Shown here: positions 1-8,245 of the stretch, piece by piece
Layout of the letters: every line of letters begins with the position of its first letter
How positions within the stretch are numbered: the stretch's first letter is position 1
Origin: Pseudophaeobacter profundi
GTDB taxonomy: Bacteria > Pseudomonadota > Alphaproteobacteria > Rhodobacterales > Rhodobacteraceae
NCBI RefSeq assembly: GCF_029697505.1
Contig: NZ_JARJEF010000001.1
Coordinates: 124,001 to 188,000, forward strand
Length of the DNA stretch: 64,000 nucleotides
Direction of reading: 5' to 3'
The notes under the pieces: generated by a model
The model's input: the letters and a program-made list of their open reading frames with translations, nothing else
The model's database searches: none
Told to the model about the DNA's origin: nothing
Made by a program: the position numbers and the translations under genes

Positions 1-6
1 GACAAA

Positions 7-789
7 ATGCGCATTCTCATCACCAATGACGACGGCATCAGCGCCCCCGGCCTTGCGGTGCTGGAACAGATCGCCCAGACACTGGCCGGCCCCTCAGGCG
101 AGGTCTGGACCGTCGCCCCCGCGTTTGAGCAATCCGGCGTTGGCCATTGCATCAGCTATACCCGCCCCTCCATGCTAAGCCAGCTGGGGCCAAGGCGCTT
201 TGCGGCCGAAGGCTCTCCGGCGGATTGCGTTCTGGCCGGCATCCATGTCGCCATGCAGGATGTGCGCCCCGATCTGGTCTTGTCCGGGGTCAACCGAGGC
301 AATAACTCGGCGGAAAATGCGCTCTACTCCGGCACCCTTGGCGGCGCGATGGAGGCTGCTTTGCAGGGCATTCCCGCCATGGGGCTCTCGCAGTATTATG
401 GCCCGCTGAACAAAGATATCGACAACCCGTTCGAGGCCGCGGCCCAGCATGGTGCCGAGGTCGTCCGCAAGATCCTGGCAGCAGAGCCGCAGGATCAGCA
501 GGATTACCGGCTGTTTTATAACATCAACTTTCCGCCTGTCCCCGCCGCATCCGTCAAGGGCACCCGCGTTGTGCGCCAAGGCTTTCGCCGGGGCAGCCAT
601 TTCTCGGCGCAGGAACAACTCTCGCCGAATGGGCGGCGCTATCTTTGGATCAAGGGCGGCGACCAGCATATCCAGACCGCCCCCGATAGCGATGCCAGCG
701 TCAACCTGGAAGGCTATGTCTCTGTTACCCCAATGCGCGCCGATCTAACCGCCCACGAGATGCTCGACGGGTTCAAAGAGATCGAATGA
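7..789 (+). CDS. surE: 5'/3'-nucleotidase SurE
   Basis: SurE hydrolyses 5'- and 3'-nucleoside monophosphates in the cytoplasm as a metal-dependent survival protein. The 260-residue product opens with the family signature [11 protein letters not shown], in which D8 and D9 are the expected metal ligands. S43 and N96 (in SGVNRGNN) match the other active-site positions, and the length is normal for the family. Only six bases precede the ATG in this window, so the ribosome binding site and promoter cannot be judged. The stop overlaps the pcm start by four bases (ATGA), so the two are translationally coupled. The surE-pcm-LysM/M23 order is a common conserved string in proteobacteria. Confidence 0.96.
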   Translation: MRILITNDDGISAPGLAVLEQIAQTLAGPSGEVWTVAPAFEQSGVGHCISYTRPSMLSQLGPRRFAAEGSPADCVLAGIHVAMQDVRPDLVLSGVNRGNNSAENALYSGTLGGAMEAALQGIPAMGLSQYYGPLNKDIDNPFEAAAQHGAEVVRKILAAEPQDQQDYRLFYNINFPPVPAASVKGTRVVRQGFRRGSHFSAQEQLSPNGRRYLWIKGGDQHIQTAPDSDASVNLEGYVSVTPMRADLTAHEMLDGFKEIE

Positions 790-1433
790 GCAGCCCTGAC
801 CCGGAAACTAAGATGCAGTTTCTCTTTGCCCTGCGCTCGCGCGGCGTGACCGATACCAAGGTGCTGGAGGCGATGGAGCAAATTGATCGCGGCCCCTTTG
901 TGCGTGGCATTTTCTCAGATCGCGCCTATGAGGACACGCCGCTGCCGATTGCCTGTGGCCAGACCATCTCGCAGCCCTCTGTGGTGGGGTTGATGACCCA
1001 GGCGCTGCAGATTTCGCCGCGCGACACCGTCCTGGAGGTCGGCACCGGTTCCGGCTATCAGGCGGCCATCCTCGCCAAGCTGGCGCGCCGGGTCTATACC
1101 ATCGATCGTCATGCCCGCCTGGTGCGCGAAGCCCGGATGATCTTTGAGGCGCTGCAACTGCCTAATATCACCTCGCTGGTTGGCGATGGCAGCTTTGGCC
1201 TGCCGGATCAGGCCCCCTTTGATCGCATCATTGTCACCGCCGCCGCCGAAGATCCCCCCGGCCCGCTATTGGCGCAACTCAAACCCGGTGGCATAATGGT
1301 GGTGCCGGTTGGCCAGTCCGATACAGTGCAAACCCTGATCCGGGTCCGCAAAACCGATGATGGGCTTGACTATGACGAATTGCGCCCGGTACGTTTTGTG
1401 CCCCTGCTCGAAGGTTTGGGCAAAGACACCTGA
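786..1433 (+). CDS. pcm: Protein-L-isoaspartate O-methyltransferase
   Basis: Pcm methylates abnormal L-isoaspartyl residues in aged proteins using S-adenosylmethionine, starting their repair. The 215-residue protein carries the substrate-side motif [11 protein letters not shown] (residues 58-68) and the SAM-binding motif [12 protein letters not shown] (residues 82-92), both diagnostic for the family, and its length is typical. Its ATG overlaps the surE stop codon, and the stress-protein pair is probably one transcript with the downstream LysM/M23 lipoprotein gene, which starts 134 bases later. Confidence 0.96.
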   Translation: MSSPDPETKMQFLFALRSRGVTDTKVLEAMEQIDRGPFVRGIFSDRAYEDTPLPIACGQTISQPSVVGLMTQALQISPRDTVLEVGTGSGYQAAILAKLARRVYTIDRHARLVREARMIFEALQLPNITSLVGDGSFGLPDQAPFDRIIVTAAAEDPPGPLLAQLKPGGIMVVPVGQSDTVQTLIRVRKTDDGLDYDELRPVRFVPLLEGLGKDT

Positions 1434-1567
1434 AAAACAGGCAAAGCCGCGCCGATTTGAACAGGACGTGCAAATAACCATTGACCCGGGCGCAGGTCCC
1501 AGCACAACAGGCGCAAAGCCCGGCGCTCCGTCCGGCGCGTCAAAAAACGACAAAAAACGAGGACAGC

Positions 1568-2809
1568 ATGCTGACAGGTCGCCCAAGTACCCGCCCCAAG
1601 CGCCGCCCAAACCCGAAATCCGCCCCGATCGTCGCGCGCCTTTCCCTGGTCGTGGCTCCGCTGTTTCTTGCGGCCTGCGAAGGGCCATTGGATTATGATC
1701 TGCGCGGGCAGATTGGTGGTTTCAACACCACCCAGGCCGCCCAGACGGCAACCGCGAACCGCCCCGCCCCCGATAGCCGGGGCTTGATCACCTACCCCTC
1801 TTATCAGGTGGCCGTGGCCGAACGCGGCGACAAGGTTGCGGATGTGGCCGCACGCATCGGATTGCCCGCAGTTGAAATCGCCCGCTTCAATGGCATGCAG
1901 ACCAATGACAGCCTGCGCCAAGGCGAGGTGCTTGTTCTGCCCCGCCGTGCCCCAGCCAGCCAGCCTGCCACTGTCGGCACCGCAAGTGCCGGTGGCGTCG
2001 ACATTGCGTCCTTGGCGGGCAATGCCATTGATGCGGCGCCCACCACCTCGCCCAACCCCGGTTCGGTGACCACCACCGAGATCCAGCCGACACCACAGAC
2101 CAAGCCGGTCGCGGTGCAGGACGGGCCAGAACCCGTACGCCACAAGGTGGTGCGAGGCGAGACCGCCTATACCATTTCCCGGCTCTATCAGGTGCCCGTG
2201 AAATCCCTGGCGGACTGGAATGGATTGGGCAGCGACTTTGCCATACGTGAAGGCCAGCAACTGTTGATCCCCCTCAAGGATCAAAGCCGCCCCTCGCAGA
2301 CACCGGCAGCGGTGGTGACCACCGCCCCCGGCCAGGGCTCGGCCACGCCAACGCCGCCCAGTGCGACCAAACCTCTGCCCACAGAAAATGTGGCTCCGGC
2401 CAGCGTTGCTGCGGAAAACCTGCCTTCAGTCGATGTGCCCAGCCCCTCACGGCCCAACCAGGCCGCCATGGCCTATCCGGTGCAGGGCAAGATCATCAAA
2501 ACCTACGCCAAGGGGCGCAACGATGGCATTGATATCTCTGCCGCGGCGGGCGCCCAGGTCACGGCGGCCGAGGCCGGCACAGTTGCCGCCATCACCAAGG
2601 ATTCAAAAAACATCCCGATCATTGTGATCCGCCACGATCCAAAGCTGCTAACCATCTATGCCAATGTTGACAAAATCCTGGTAAGCAAGGGCGACCAGGT
2701 CAGCCGCGGCCAGGCGATTGGCAATCTGCAAGAAGTCGCGGGCGCGACGCTGCATTTTGAGGTGCGCAACGGCTATGACAGCCTCGACCCGCTGTCCTAT
2801 CTGAACTAG
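1568..2809 (+). CDS. LysM/LytM-domain lipoprotein, NlpD-like, with degenerate M23 site
   Basis: A 413-residue envelope lipoprotein. A hydrophobic segment ends in the lipobox LAAC with C37 as lipidation site. Two LysM peptidoglycan-binding regions follow (about residues 72-122 and 190-240), then a Pro/Ala/Thr-rich linker and a C-terminal LytM (peptidase M23) fold (about 300-413). The zinc positions look lost: N318 stands where the first His of H-x3-D should be (D322 is kept), N366 replaces the His of YAH, and T394 replaces the first His of H-x-H (H396 is kept). This matches NlpD/EnvC-type proteins that activate amidases instead of cutting peptidoglycan. The start at 1568 was chosen because it gives a proper lipoprotein signal and follows GAGGA; a longer frame from 1481 does not. 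Confidence 0.9.
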   Translation: MLTGRPSTRPKRRPNPKSAPIVARLSLVVAPLFLAACEGPLDYDLRGQIGGFNTTQAAQTATANRPAPDSRGLITYPSYQVAVAERGDKVADVAARIGLPAVEIARFNGMQTNDSLRQGEVLVLPRRAPASQPATVGTASAGGVDIASLAGNAIDAAPTTSPNPGSVTTTEIQPTPQTKPVAVQDGPEPVRHKVVRGETAYTISRLYQVPVKSLADWNGLGSDFAIREGQQLLIPLKDQSRPSQTPAAVVTTAPGQGSATPTPPSATKPLPTENVAPASVAAENLPSVDVPSPSRPNQAAMAYPVQGKIIKTYAKGRNDGIDISAAAGAQVTAAEAGTVAAITKDSKNIPIIVIRHDPKLLTIYANVDKILVSKGDQVSRGQAIGNLQEVAGATLHFEVRNGYDSLDPLSYLN

Positions 2810-2851
2810 ACGGATACCAGCGCGGCCGCAGCAGCAGGCCAGAACAGACAG

Positions 2852-2889
2852 CAGGGGCGGGATGCGGTTGAAACCACATCCCGCCCCTG
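2852..2889. terminator. Bidirectional hairpin terminator between convergent genes
   Basis: A perfect 13-bp inverted repeat (arms 2852-2864 and 2877-2889) surrounds a 12-base loop that itself contains a short GGTT/AACC pairing. It lies between the stop of the NlpD-like gene and the stop of the convergent AAA+ ATPase gene. The run of T on the plus side is weak (TTCATTT), so efficiency is uncertain. Confidence 0.7.
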
Positions 2890-2919
2890 TTCATTTGACC
2901 GCTATCCTGTGGTGCCGTC

Positions 2920-3762
2920 CTAGGCCAGCGAGACCCCATGCCGCCCCGCCAGGTCGGTAAAGAACTGCCAGGCCACCCGCCCAGAACGCGCCCCGCGTGT
3001 GGCTTGCCATTCAATCGCCTCTGCCCGCATGACATCTGCATCGACATCGACACCATAGGCCTTGCAATAGCCTGAAATCATATCGAGATATTCATCCTGA
3101 TCACAGGGGTGGAAGCCCAGCCACAGGCCAAAACGATCCGAGAGAGAGACCTTTTCCTCAACCGCCTCAGAGGGGTTGATGGCGCTAGAGCGTTCATTCT
3201 CGATCATGTCGCGCGGCATCAGGTGCCGCCGGTTAGACGTAGCAAAGAACACCACATTCTCCGGACGCCCCTCGATGCCGCCATCCAGCACCGCCTTCAG
3301 GCTTTTGTAATGCTGGTCATCATGGCTGAATGACAGGTCATCGCAAAACAGGATAAAGCGATGCGGTGCCTGGCGCAGGTGGTTCAGCAGACGCGCCACC
3401 GAGGGCAGGTCTTCGCGCTGCAACTCTACCAGTTTCAAATCGGGATGATCCCCCAAGAGCGCGCCGTGAATGGCCTTTACCAGGCTGGACTTCCCCATGC
3501 CCCGCGCCCCCCATAGGAGGGCATTGTTCGCGGCCTCACCACGGGCAAAACGGCGCGTGTTTTCCAACAGGGTATCGCGCGACCGCCCAATCCCGACCAG
3601 CAGTTCCAGATCAATCCGGTTGACCTGTGCCACAGGCTCCAGCCGGTCTGGGGCCACATGCCAGACAAAAGCGGCAGCAGCATCAAAATCGGGCGCTGCC
3701 AGCGGCGCGGGCGACATCCGTTCCAGCGCCTCGGCAATGCGGGTCAATAGGATCTGGTCCAT
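2920..3762 (-). CDS. DUF815-type AAA+ ATP-binding protein
   Basis: A 280-residue P-loop ATPase of the DUF815 family, whose biological role is not established. Walker A is GARGMGKS (residues 85-92) and Walker B is ILFCDD ending at D141-D142, followed by the DDLSF segment typical of the family. There is no signal peptide or membrane segment, so it should be cytoplasmic. The ATG at 3762 was preferred to one 25 codons upstream because GGAGA sits at correct spacing and the extra residues look non-coding. It lies downstream of tatC, separated by a terminator, and is convergent with the NlpD-like gene. Confidence 0.85.
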   Translation of the reverse strand: MDQILLTRIAEALERMSPAPLAAPDFDAAAAFVWHVAPDRLEPVAQVNRIDLELLVGIGRSRDTLLENTRRFARGEAANNALLWGARGMGKSSLVKAIHGALLGDHPDLKLVELQREDLPSVARLLNHLRQAPHRFILFCDDLSFSHDDQHYKSLKAVLDGGIEGRPENVVFFATSNRRHLMPRDMIENERSSAINPSEAVEEKVSLSDRFGLWLGFHPCDQDEYLDMISGYCKAYGVDVDADVMRAEAIEWQATRGARSGRVAWQFFTDLAGRHGVSLA

Positions 3763-3853
3763 TGGGGGTCTCCGGTCGTTTAGGGCTGGAAGGTTTGAAC
3801 CACGTTCCGCCGGGGCGGACAAGTCCTGACAGGTCACGGGAAAATCAACACAT

Positions 3854-3887
3854 AAAAAAGGGGGCGCACCCTGCTGGACACGCCCCC
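3854..3887 (-). terminator. Rho-independent terminator of the tatABC operon
   Basis: Read on the minus strand, a GGGGGCG/CGCCCCC stem is followed directly by six T residues (complement of 3854-3859). It sits 22 bases beyond the tatC stop codon, and no other minus-strand gene ends nearby. Confidence 0.85.
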
Positions 3888-3908
3888 GGTTCTGTTTTGC
3901 AGACAGGG

Positions 3909-4850
3909 TTACCTGTCGTCTTCACCCTCATCGGCATCGAATTCTGCCATCAGCGGGTCTTCATCCTCGTCGTCGTAGTACCCTTCGGCGCGCAGCTTTT
4001 CTTCGCGCTTGGCCTCAACCCGGCGCACCAGGAAGATCGACATCTCATAAAGCCCATAGACCACCACAAACAGGATCATCTGGGTGATTACATCCGGCGG
4101 CGTTACCAGCGCGGCCAGAACCAGAATGGCCACAACCGCATATTTACGCATGGCACCCAGCCCATCAGCGCTGACCAGTCCCGCCTTGCCCATCAGGGTC
4201 AAAAGAACCGGCAGCTGAAAGCACAACCCAAAGGCCATGATAAATTTCAGCGTGATATCAAGGCTTTCATTCACCTTCCCAAAGAAGGTGATTTTCACCC
4301 CATCGACGGTTTCCGGCACCACTGCCGCATCTACGGTCACCCCATCAGGAACAGCCCCTGCAGCCTGGCTCAACAGGTTGGCAAAAATCGAACTGACATC
4401 TGCAAAGCCCAGAAAGAACTGCATCGCCAGCGGTGTCACCACAAGCTGCGCAAAGGTCGCCCCCAGCAGAAACATGAAGGGCGAGGCAATCAGGAACGGC
4501 AAAAAGGCGCCTTTTTCCGTTTTATACAGCCCCGGTGCCACAAATCGCCAAAGCTGGTAGCCGATCACCGGGAAGGACAGGGCAAACCCAAAGACCATCG
4601 AGATGCGGAACAGCGTGAACAGATATTCCTGCGGCGAGGTATATTGCAGCGTCGGGGACGGATCGCCTAACGCCCGCAGCGTTTCCTCGATGGGCTTTAC
4701 CAGGAACTGCAAAATAGGTTCGGCCACGACAAAGGCCAGAATGACCCCCACCGCAAAGGCCATCACCGCCCGGATCAATCGGGTGCGCAGCTCTGCCAGA
4801 TGTTCGATCAGGGGGGCGGTTGAATCCTCAACCTCTTCGGTCTGGCTCAT
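3909..4850 (-). CDS. tatC: Twin-arginine translocase subunit TatC
   Basis: TatC is the polytopic inner-membrane receptor of the Tat system, which recognises twin-arginine signal peptides together with TatB. The 313-residue protein has the usual N-terminal cytoplasmic helix ([13 protein letters not shown]), six predicted membrane segments and the P-V-x-x-Y-Q type motif around [11 protein letters not shown]. It is longer than the roughly 258-residue E. coli protein because of a larger periplasmic loop (about residues 150-200) and a strongly acidic C-terminal tail rich in D and E. The start overlaps the tatB stop by four bases, indicating translational coupling in a tatA-tatB-tatC operon. Confidence 0.96.
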   Translation of the reverse strand: MSQTEEVEDSTAPLIEHLAELRTRLIRAVMAFAVGVILAFVVAEPILQFLVKPIEETLRALGDPSPTLQYTSPQEYLFTLFRISMVFGFALSFPVIGYQLWRFVAPGLYKTEKGAFLPFLIASPFMFLLGATFAQLVVTPLAMQFFLGFADVSSIFANLLSQAAGAVPDGVTVDAAVVPETVDGVKITFFGKVNESLDITLKFIMAFGLCFQLPVLLTLMGKAGLVSADGLGAMRKYAVVAILVLAALVTPPDVITQMILFVVVYGLYEMSIFLVRRVEAKREEKLRAEGYYDDEDEDPLMAEFDADEGEDDR

Positions 4851-5344
4851 GTCTTGGCCTCACTTCCTTCGGAGGGCGCGTTGTCTGGCTGTTCTGGTCC
4901 TGCCTCAATTGCCGCTTCTGCGGCCTCGGCATGGGCCAGGGCGTCTTGTGCCTCGCGGGCTTTGCGTTCTGCTGCACTGCGCGCGGTGGCGGCCTGGATC
5001 TTCTTGGCCTCCAGCGCGCGTTCCACTGCCATTTTACCGGTTTCAGTGCCAGGCTTATAGGTGGTCGGATCAATGGATTTGGCCATATCCTGCGCCGCCT
5101 CCTTCACCCCGTCCATCGCGGTGCTGACAGGATTGGTCGCAGCCTTCAGCCCCTTGGCCACATCCCGCACGCCGCTTTCATCAGCAGCCTCGTTCATGGC
5201 GCTGCTGAATTCGCGTGCCATGCCCTTGGCCTTGCCCACGAAACGCCCCACATTGCGAAACATCACGGGCAGGTCTTTGGGCCCGACAACAATCAGCGCC
5301 ACGACGCCAACCACCAGAAGTTCGGTTAGCCCAAGATCAAACAT
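4847..5344 (-). CDS. tatB: Sec-independent translocase subunit TatB
   Basis: TatB pairs with TatC to bind Tat substrates. The 165-residue protein begins [13 protein letters not shown], has one N-terminal membrane helix ending at the conserved GPKDLP hinge, then an amphipathic helix and a long charged, Ala/Glu-rich cytoplasmic tail. The E in the membrane helix (E8) is the conserved TatB acidic residue, which separates it from TatA. It lies six bases after tatA and overlaps tatC by four bases. Confidence 0.95.
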   Translation of the reverse strand: MFDLGLTELLVVGVVALIVVGPKDLPVMFRNVGRFVGKAKGMAREFSSAMNEAADESGVRDVAKGLKAATNPVSTAMDGVKEAAQDMAKSIDPTTYKPGTETGKMAVERALEAKKIQAATARSAAERKAREAQDALAHAEAAEAAIEAGPEQPDNAPSEGSEAKT

Positions 5345-5350
5345 GCCCCG

Positions 5351-5578
5351 TTACGCCTTGTCTGTTTCAGAGGCAGACCCGGAGGCAGGGGTGACGTCCT
5401 TGGCTTCGACAGTTTTTTCTTCTTCCAGCTCTGCAGTGCCTTCATTCACACCCTTCTTGAACGAGGTAATGCCTTTGCCAACTTCACCCATAAGCGAGCT
5501 GATCTTGCCGCGGCCAAACAGCACCAGAACCACAACAGCGATAAGCAGCAGGCCGGGAAGGCCGATATTATTAAGCAT
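5351..5578 (-). CDS. tatA: Twin-arginine translocase subunit TatA
   Basis: TatA oligomers form the size-adaptable conduit for folded Tat substrates. The 75-residue protein has one N-terminal membrane helix, the conserved [16 protein letters not shown] hinge and amphipathic segment, and an acidic tail. Length and motif are typical. It is the first gene of tatABC and is transcribed away from the small ABM-domain gene; about 220 bases separate the two starts. Confidence 0.95.
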   Translation of the reverse strand: MLNNIGLPGLLLIAVVVLVLFGRGKISSLMGEVGKGITSFKKGVNEGTAELEEEKTVEAKDVTPASGSASETDKA

Positions 5579-5734
5579 GTGAATCTCTCCTTCACTTTTG
5601 CCAATGCGCGCTGCATCGGCTGACTATTCTCTGACCACAGGTTTTAGGCCCCTCCCGCGCCAGAGCAAAGAGGCGGCAGCGGTCTTGGGGCGAGAGACAG
5701 CAGCAAAATCGCTTTTTTTCGCCCCCCAGGCACA

Positions 5735-5758
5735 CAACTGACAGGTTTATGTCAGTTG
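5735..5758. promoter_or_regulatory. Perfect 9-bp inverted repeat, probable operator of the ABM/WYL pair
   Basis: CAACTGACA (5735-5743) and TGTCAGTTG (5750-5758) are exact inverted copies around a six-base spacer. The site ends 42 bases before the ATG of the ABM-domain gene and lies in the intergenic region shared with tatA. There is no T-run, so it is not a terminator. The WYL-type regulator encoded two genes downstream is the obvious candidate to bind it; that link is inference. Confidence 0.6.
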
Positions 5759-5800
5759 ACCCCTGCTAGGGCTGCCTCATCAACACAAGAGGAGATTGAT

Positions 5801-6112
5801 ATGACCCAAAACGTCGCTGAAACCGTGACCTTCAAGCTGAACCCAGGCGTCACCCCCGAAGAGTTTGTCAAGATCAGCCAAACCAGCGAGGCCTTTGTGC
5901 GCGCCAACCCCGGCTTTATCTTTCGCCGCCTCAGCTGTGGCGCTGATGGGCGGTGGACGGATACCGTGATCTGGAAAGATATGGAAACCGCGCAGCAGGT
6001 GGCCGAGAGTTTTGGCAAACAGGATTTTGCCCCGGCGCTGATGGCGGCGATTGCACCAGAAACGGTCACCCTGCGCCACGAAACCATCCACTGGACCGTT
6101 GCGCCCAGCTAA
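5801..6112 (+). CDS. Small ABM-like (dimeric alpha/beta barrel) protein
   Basis: A 103-residue cytoplasmic protein resembling the antibiotic biosynthesis monooxygenase (ABM) fold. It has an N-terminal strand (VTFKLNPGVTPEEF), a helix, a middle FIFRRLSCGADGRWTDTVIW strand pair and a C-terminal HETIHW strand, the pattern of ferredoxin-like dimeric barrels. No substrate can be deduced. The ATG at 5801 is preferred to an upstream frame opening because GAGGAGAT precedes it at correct spacing. A WYL regulator gene follows 108 bases later on the same strand, and a perfect inverted repeat lies just upstream, so expression is probably controlled by that regulator. Confidence 0.75.
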   Translation: MTQNVAETVTFKLNPGVTPEEFVKISQTSEAFVRANPGFIFRRLSCGADGRWTDTVIWKDMETAQQVAESFGKQDFAPALMAAIAPETVTLRHETIHWTVAPS

Positions 6113-6220
6113 CCACCCGACTTTGTGACGCAATCCTACGCTGCCACTATAGACGGCCGGGGCACCACCCTTGCATGCCCCGGCTTGACGCCCCCCTGTC
6201 TCTGCGCCAAGGGTAACCCC

Positions 6221-6901
6221 ATGCGCCGCACCGACCGCCTTTTTGAAATCATCCAGATCCTGCGTGATGGGAAACTCCATCGGGCACAGGATATTGCCGC
6301 CCGGCTTGAGGTCTCTACCCGCACCATCTACCGCGACATGGATACATTGGTTGCCTCGGGTGTGCCGGTCGAAGGCGAACGTGGTCTTGGCTATATGGTG
6401 CGTGAACAGATCACCCTGCCGCCACTAACGCTTACCGCAGAGGAACTGGAGGCGCTGAACCTTGGCATGGCCATCGTAGCCGAAGCCGCAGATGCCGATC
6501 TGAAGGCCGCCGCTCAGTCCCTGGCTGCCAAGGTGGATGCGGTCTTGCCGACCGAGACGATCGCCGCAGCGGACGCCTGGAAATTTGCCGTCTACCCCTT
6601 TGCCGATGCAGCGCGGGGCTTTGGCCATATGCCCACCCTACGCGCGGCAATCAAATCGCGCCAAAAGCTGGCGCTGCAGTACCAGCGCATAGATGGCACC
6701 CTGACAGAGCGCACCATCCGCCCCCTGCATATGGAATATTGGGGCCGCGTCTGGACCCTGACCGCCTGGTGCGAAACCCGGGCGGATTTCCGGGTCTTTC
6801 GCGTCGATCTGATCGAAGAGGTGCGCGCCCTGCCCGAATTGTTCCTGGATGAACCCGGCAAGACCCTGGCGGATTATGATCCGCATCGCGACAGGCACTA
6901 G
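6221..6901 (+). CDS. YafY-type transcriptional regulator (DeoR-like HTH plus WYL domain)
   Basis: A 226-residue regulator. Residues 1-60 form a winged helix of the HTH_11 type (RRTDRLFEIIQILR, then LEVSTRTIYRDMDTL as recognition helix). The C-terminal half is a WYL-type ligand-sensing domain containing YQRIDGTL, IRPLHMEYWGRVWTLTAWCE and FRVFRVDLI. The start at 6221 begins exactly at the conserved domain; an in-frame upstream extension to 6125 shows no protein-like pattern. It probably controls the small ABM-like gene next to it, since such regulators usually act on adjacent genes. Ligand unknown. Confidence 0.88.
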   Translation: MRRTDRLFEIIQILRDGKLHRAQDIAARLEVSTRTIYRDMDTLVASGVPVEGERGLGYMVREQITLPPLTLTAEELEALNLGMAIVAEAADADLKAAAQSLAAKVDAVLPTETIAAADAWKFAVYPFADAARGFGHMPTLRAAIKSRQKLALQYQRIDGTLTERTIRPLHMEYWGRVWTLTAWCETRADFRVFRVDLIEEVRALPELFLDEPGKTLADYDPHRDRH

Positions 6902-6997
6902 CAGCGCCTAGGCCACCTTGGAACACATCATCCCGGATCAACAAGGTTGGGCTCAGGCTGGCTGGCCTCGGTCAAGCTGGCATCTGATAGGTTGCCC

Positions 6998-8110
6998 TTA
7001 GGCGGGAAAGACAAAACAGCGGTTGCGCGGCACCGTCAGCCACATCACCCGGCCCACCTCTGGCAGGAAAACGCGCGGCACCGTCACCTTGAGAATAGAG
7101 CCGTCGTAATCCATCTGGAACTCGACCAGGCTCTCATGGCCAAGATAGCGCGCCCGTTTCACCACCGCGCGGGCTGGTACGCCGTCGGTGGCGGTTGGCA
7201 GCGGCCCCCTGCCACCACGGTCAAAATCGATCCGCACATGCTGCGGGCGAAAGACGATGTCGACATCGGTGCGATCAGCAATACCCGGCGCCAGAAACTG
7301 GCCAAAGGGTGTTTCCGCCAGCGCGCCATTCACTTGCGAATGCAACACGTTGATATCACTAAAAAAGGCCACCGCAGCCTTATCTGTCGGGCGGGTGTAG
7401 ACGTTATAGGGCGCGCCTTGCTGGACAATTTTCCCGCCGCGCATCAGGGCAATTTCATCGGCCATCCTCATGGCTTCTTCCGGCTCATGGGTGACCAGCA
7501 ACACCGCCGCGTCTTCTTCTTTCAGCAGCGTCAGTGTTTCGTCGCGGATCCCATCGCGCAGCCGGTTGTCGAGCCCGGAAAAGGGTTCATCCATCAGCAT
7601 GATCCGCGGACGCGGTGCCAGGGCACGGGCCAGGGCGACGCGCTGCTGCTCTCCACCTGACAACTGGTGGGGAAATTCATCAATAAACCGCGACAAGGAA
7701 ACCTTTTTCAGCAGTTCTTCAACGCGGGCGCGCTTGGCCTCTTTGCTGCCCTTCAGGCCAAAGGCGACGTTATCCGCCACACTCAGATGCGGGAACAGGG
7801 CAAAATCCTGAAACATCAGCCCAATCTCGCGCCGCTCTGGTGGCACCCGGAACACCGTGTCGCAGACCAGCTTGCCATCGACATAGATTTCACCGCTGTC
7901 CTGCATTTCCACCCCTGCGATCATCCGCAGGGTGGTGGATTTACCGCAGCCAGAGGGCCCAAGCAGGCAGGTAACCTGCCCGGCCTGAATTTGCAGCGAA
8001 ACATCATCCACCACCGCACGGCCATCATAATAGCGATGGATATTACGGATCTCGAGCCGCGGATGCGGCGCGGCCTCAGACTGGGGCGCGCTGGGGGGTG
8101 TTGTGCTCAT
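6998..8110 (-). CDS. ABC transporter ATP-binding protein, FbpC/PotA-like
   Basis: A 370-residue importer-type ATPase. Walker A is GPSGCGKST (residues 51-59), the signature is LSGGEQQRVALARA, Walker B is RIMLMDEPFSGLD, and the switch His is in VTHEPEEA. A C-terminal TOBE-like region (about 270-370) is typical of ATPases for iron, polyamine or sugar importers; the spacing best resembles ferric-iron FbpC. No permease or binding-protein gene lies beside it, so partner and substrate cannot be assigned. It converges with the WYL regulator gene and is followed by an unrelated gene upstream. Confidence 0.85.
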   Translation of the reverse strand: MSTTPPSAPQSEAAPHPRLEIRNIHRYYDGRAVVDDVSLQIQAGQVTCLLGPSGCGKSTTLRMIAGVEMQDSGEIYVDGKLVCDTVFRVPPERREIGLMFQDFALFPHLSVADNVAFGLKGSKEAKRARVEELLKKVSLSRFIDEFPHQLSGGEQQRVALARALAPRPRIMLMDEPFSGLDNRLRDGIRDETLTLLKEEDAAVLLVTHEPEEAMRMADEIALMRGGKIVQQGAPYNVYTRPTDKAAVAFFSDINVLHSQVNGALAETPFGQFLAPGIADRTDVDIVFRPQHVRIDFDRGGRGPLPTATDGVPARAVVKRARYLGHESLVEFQMDYDGSILKVTVPRVFLPEVGRVMWLTVPRNRCFVFPA

Positions 8111-8245
8111 TCTGCCTCACAAGCTTTGCCGATTGTGCAATCGGTCCTTGCGGCAAATACCAACCCGGCGAGCGCCGTGCAAGTCCTCAGCCCCGGCGCG
8201 CTAAAGCCCGTCAATTTGCCAGAATTACGTCAAAGCCGCATATGG

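Noticed and set aside
6208-6220. GGGTAACCC next to the WYL gene start and AGGGGTTACCCCT before the Hint gene, considered as a shared operator
   Set aside because: The WYL-side match is only nine bases and overlaps the start region; two short G/C palindromes are too weak to claim a common regulator.
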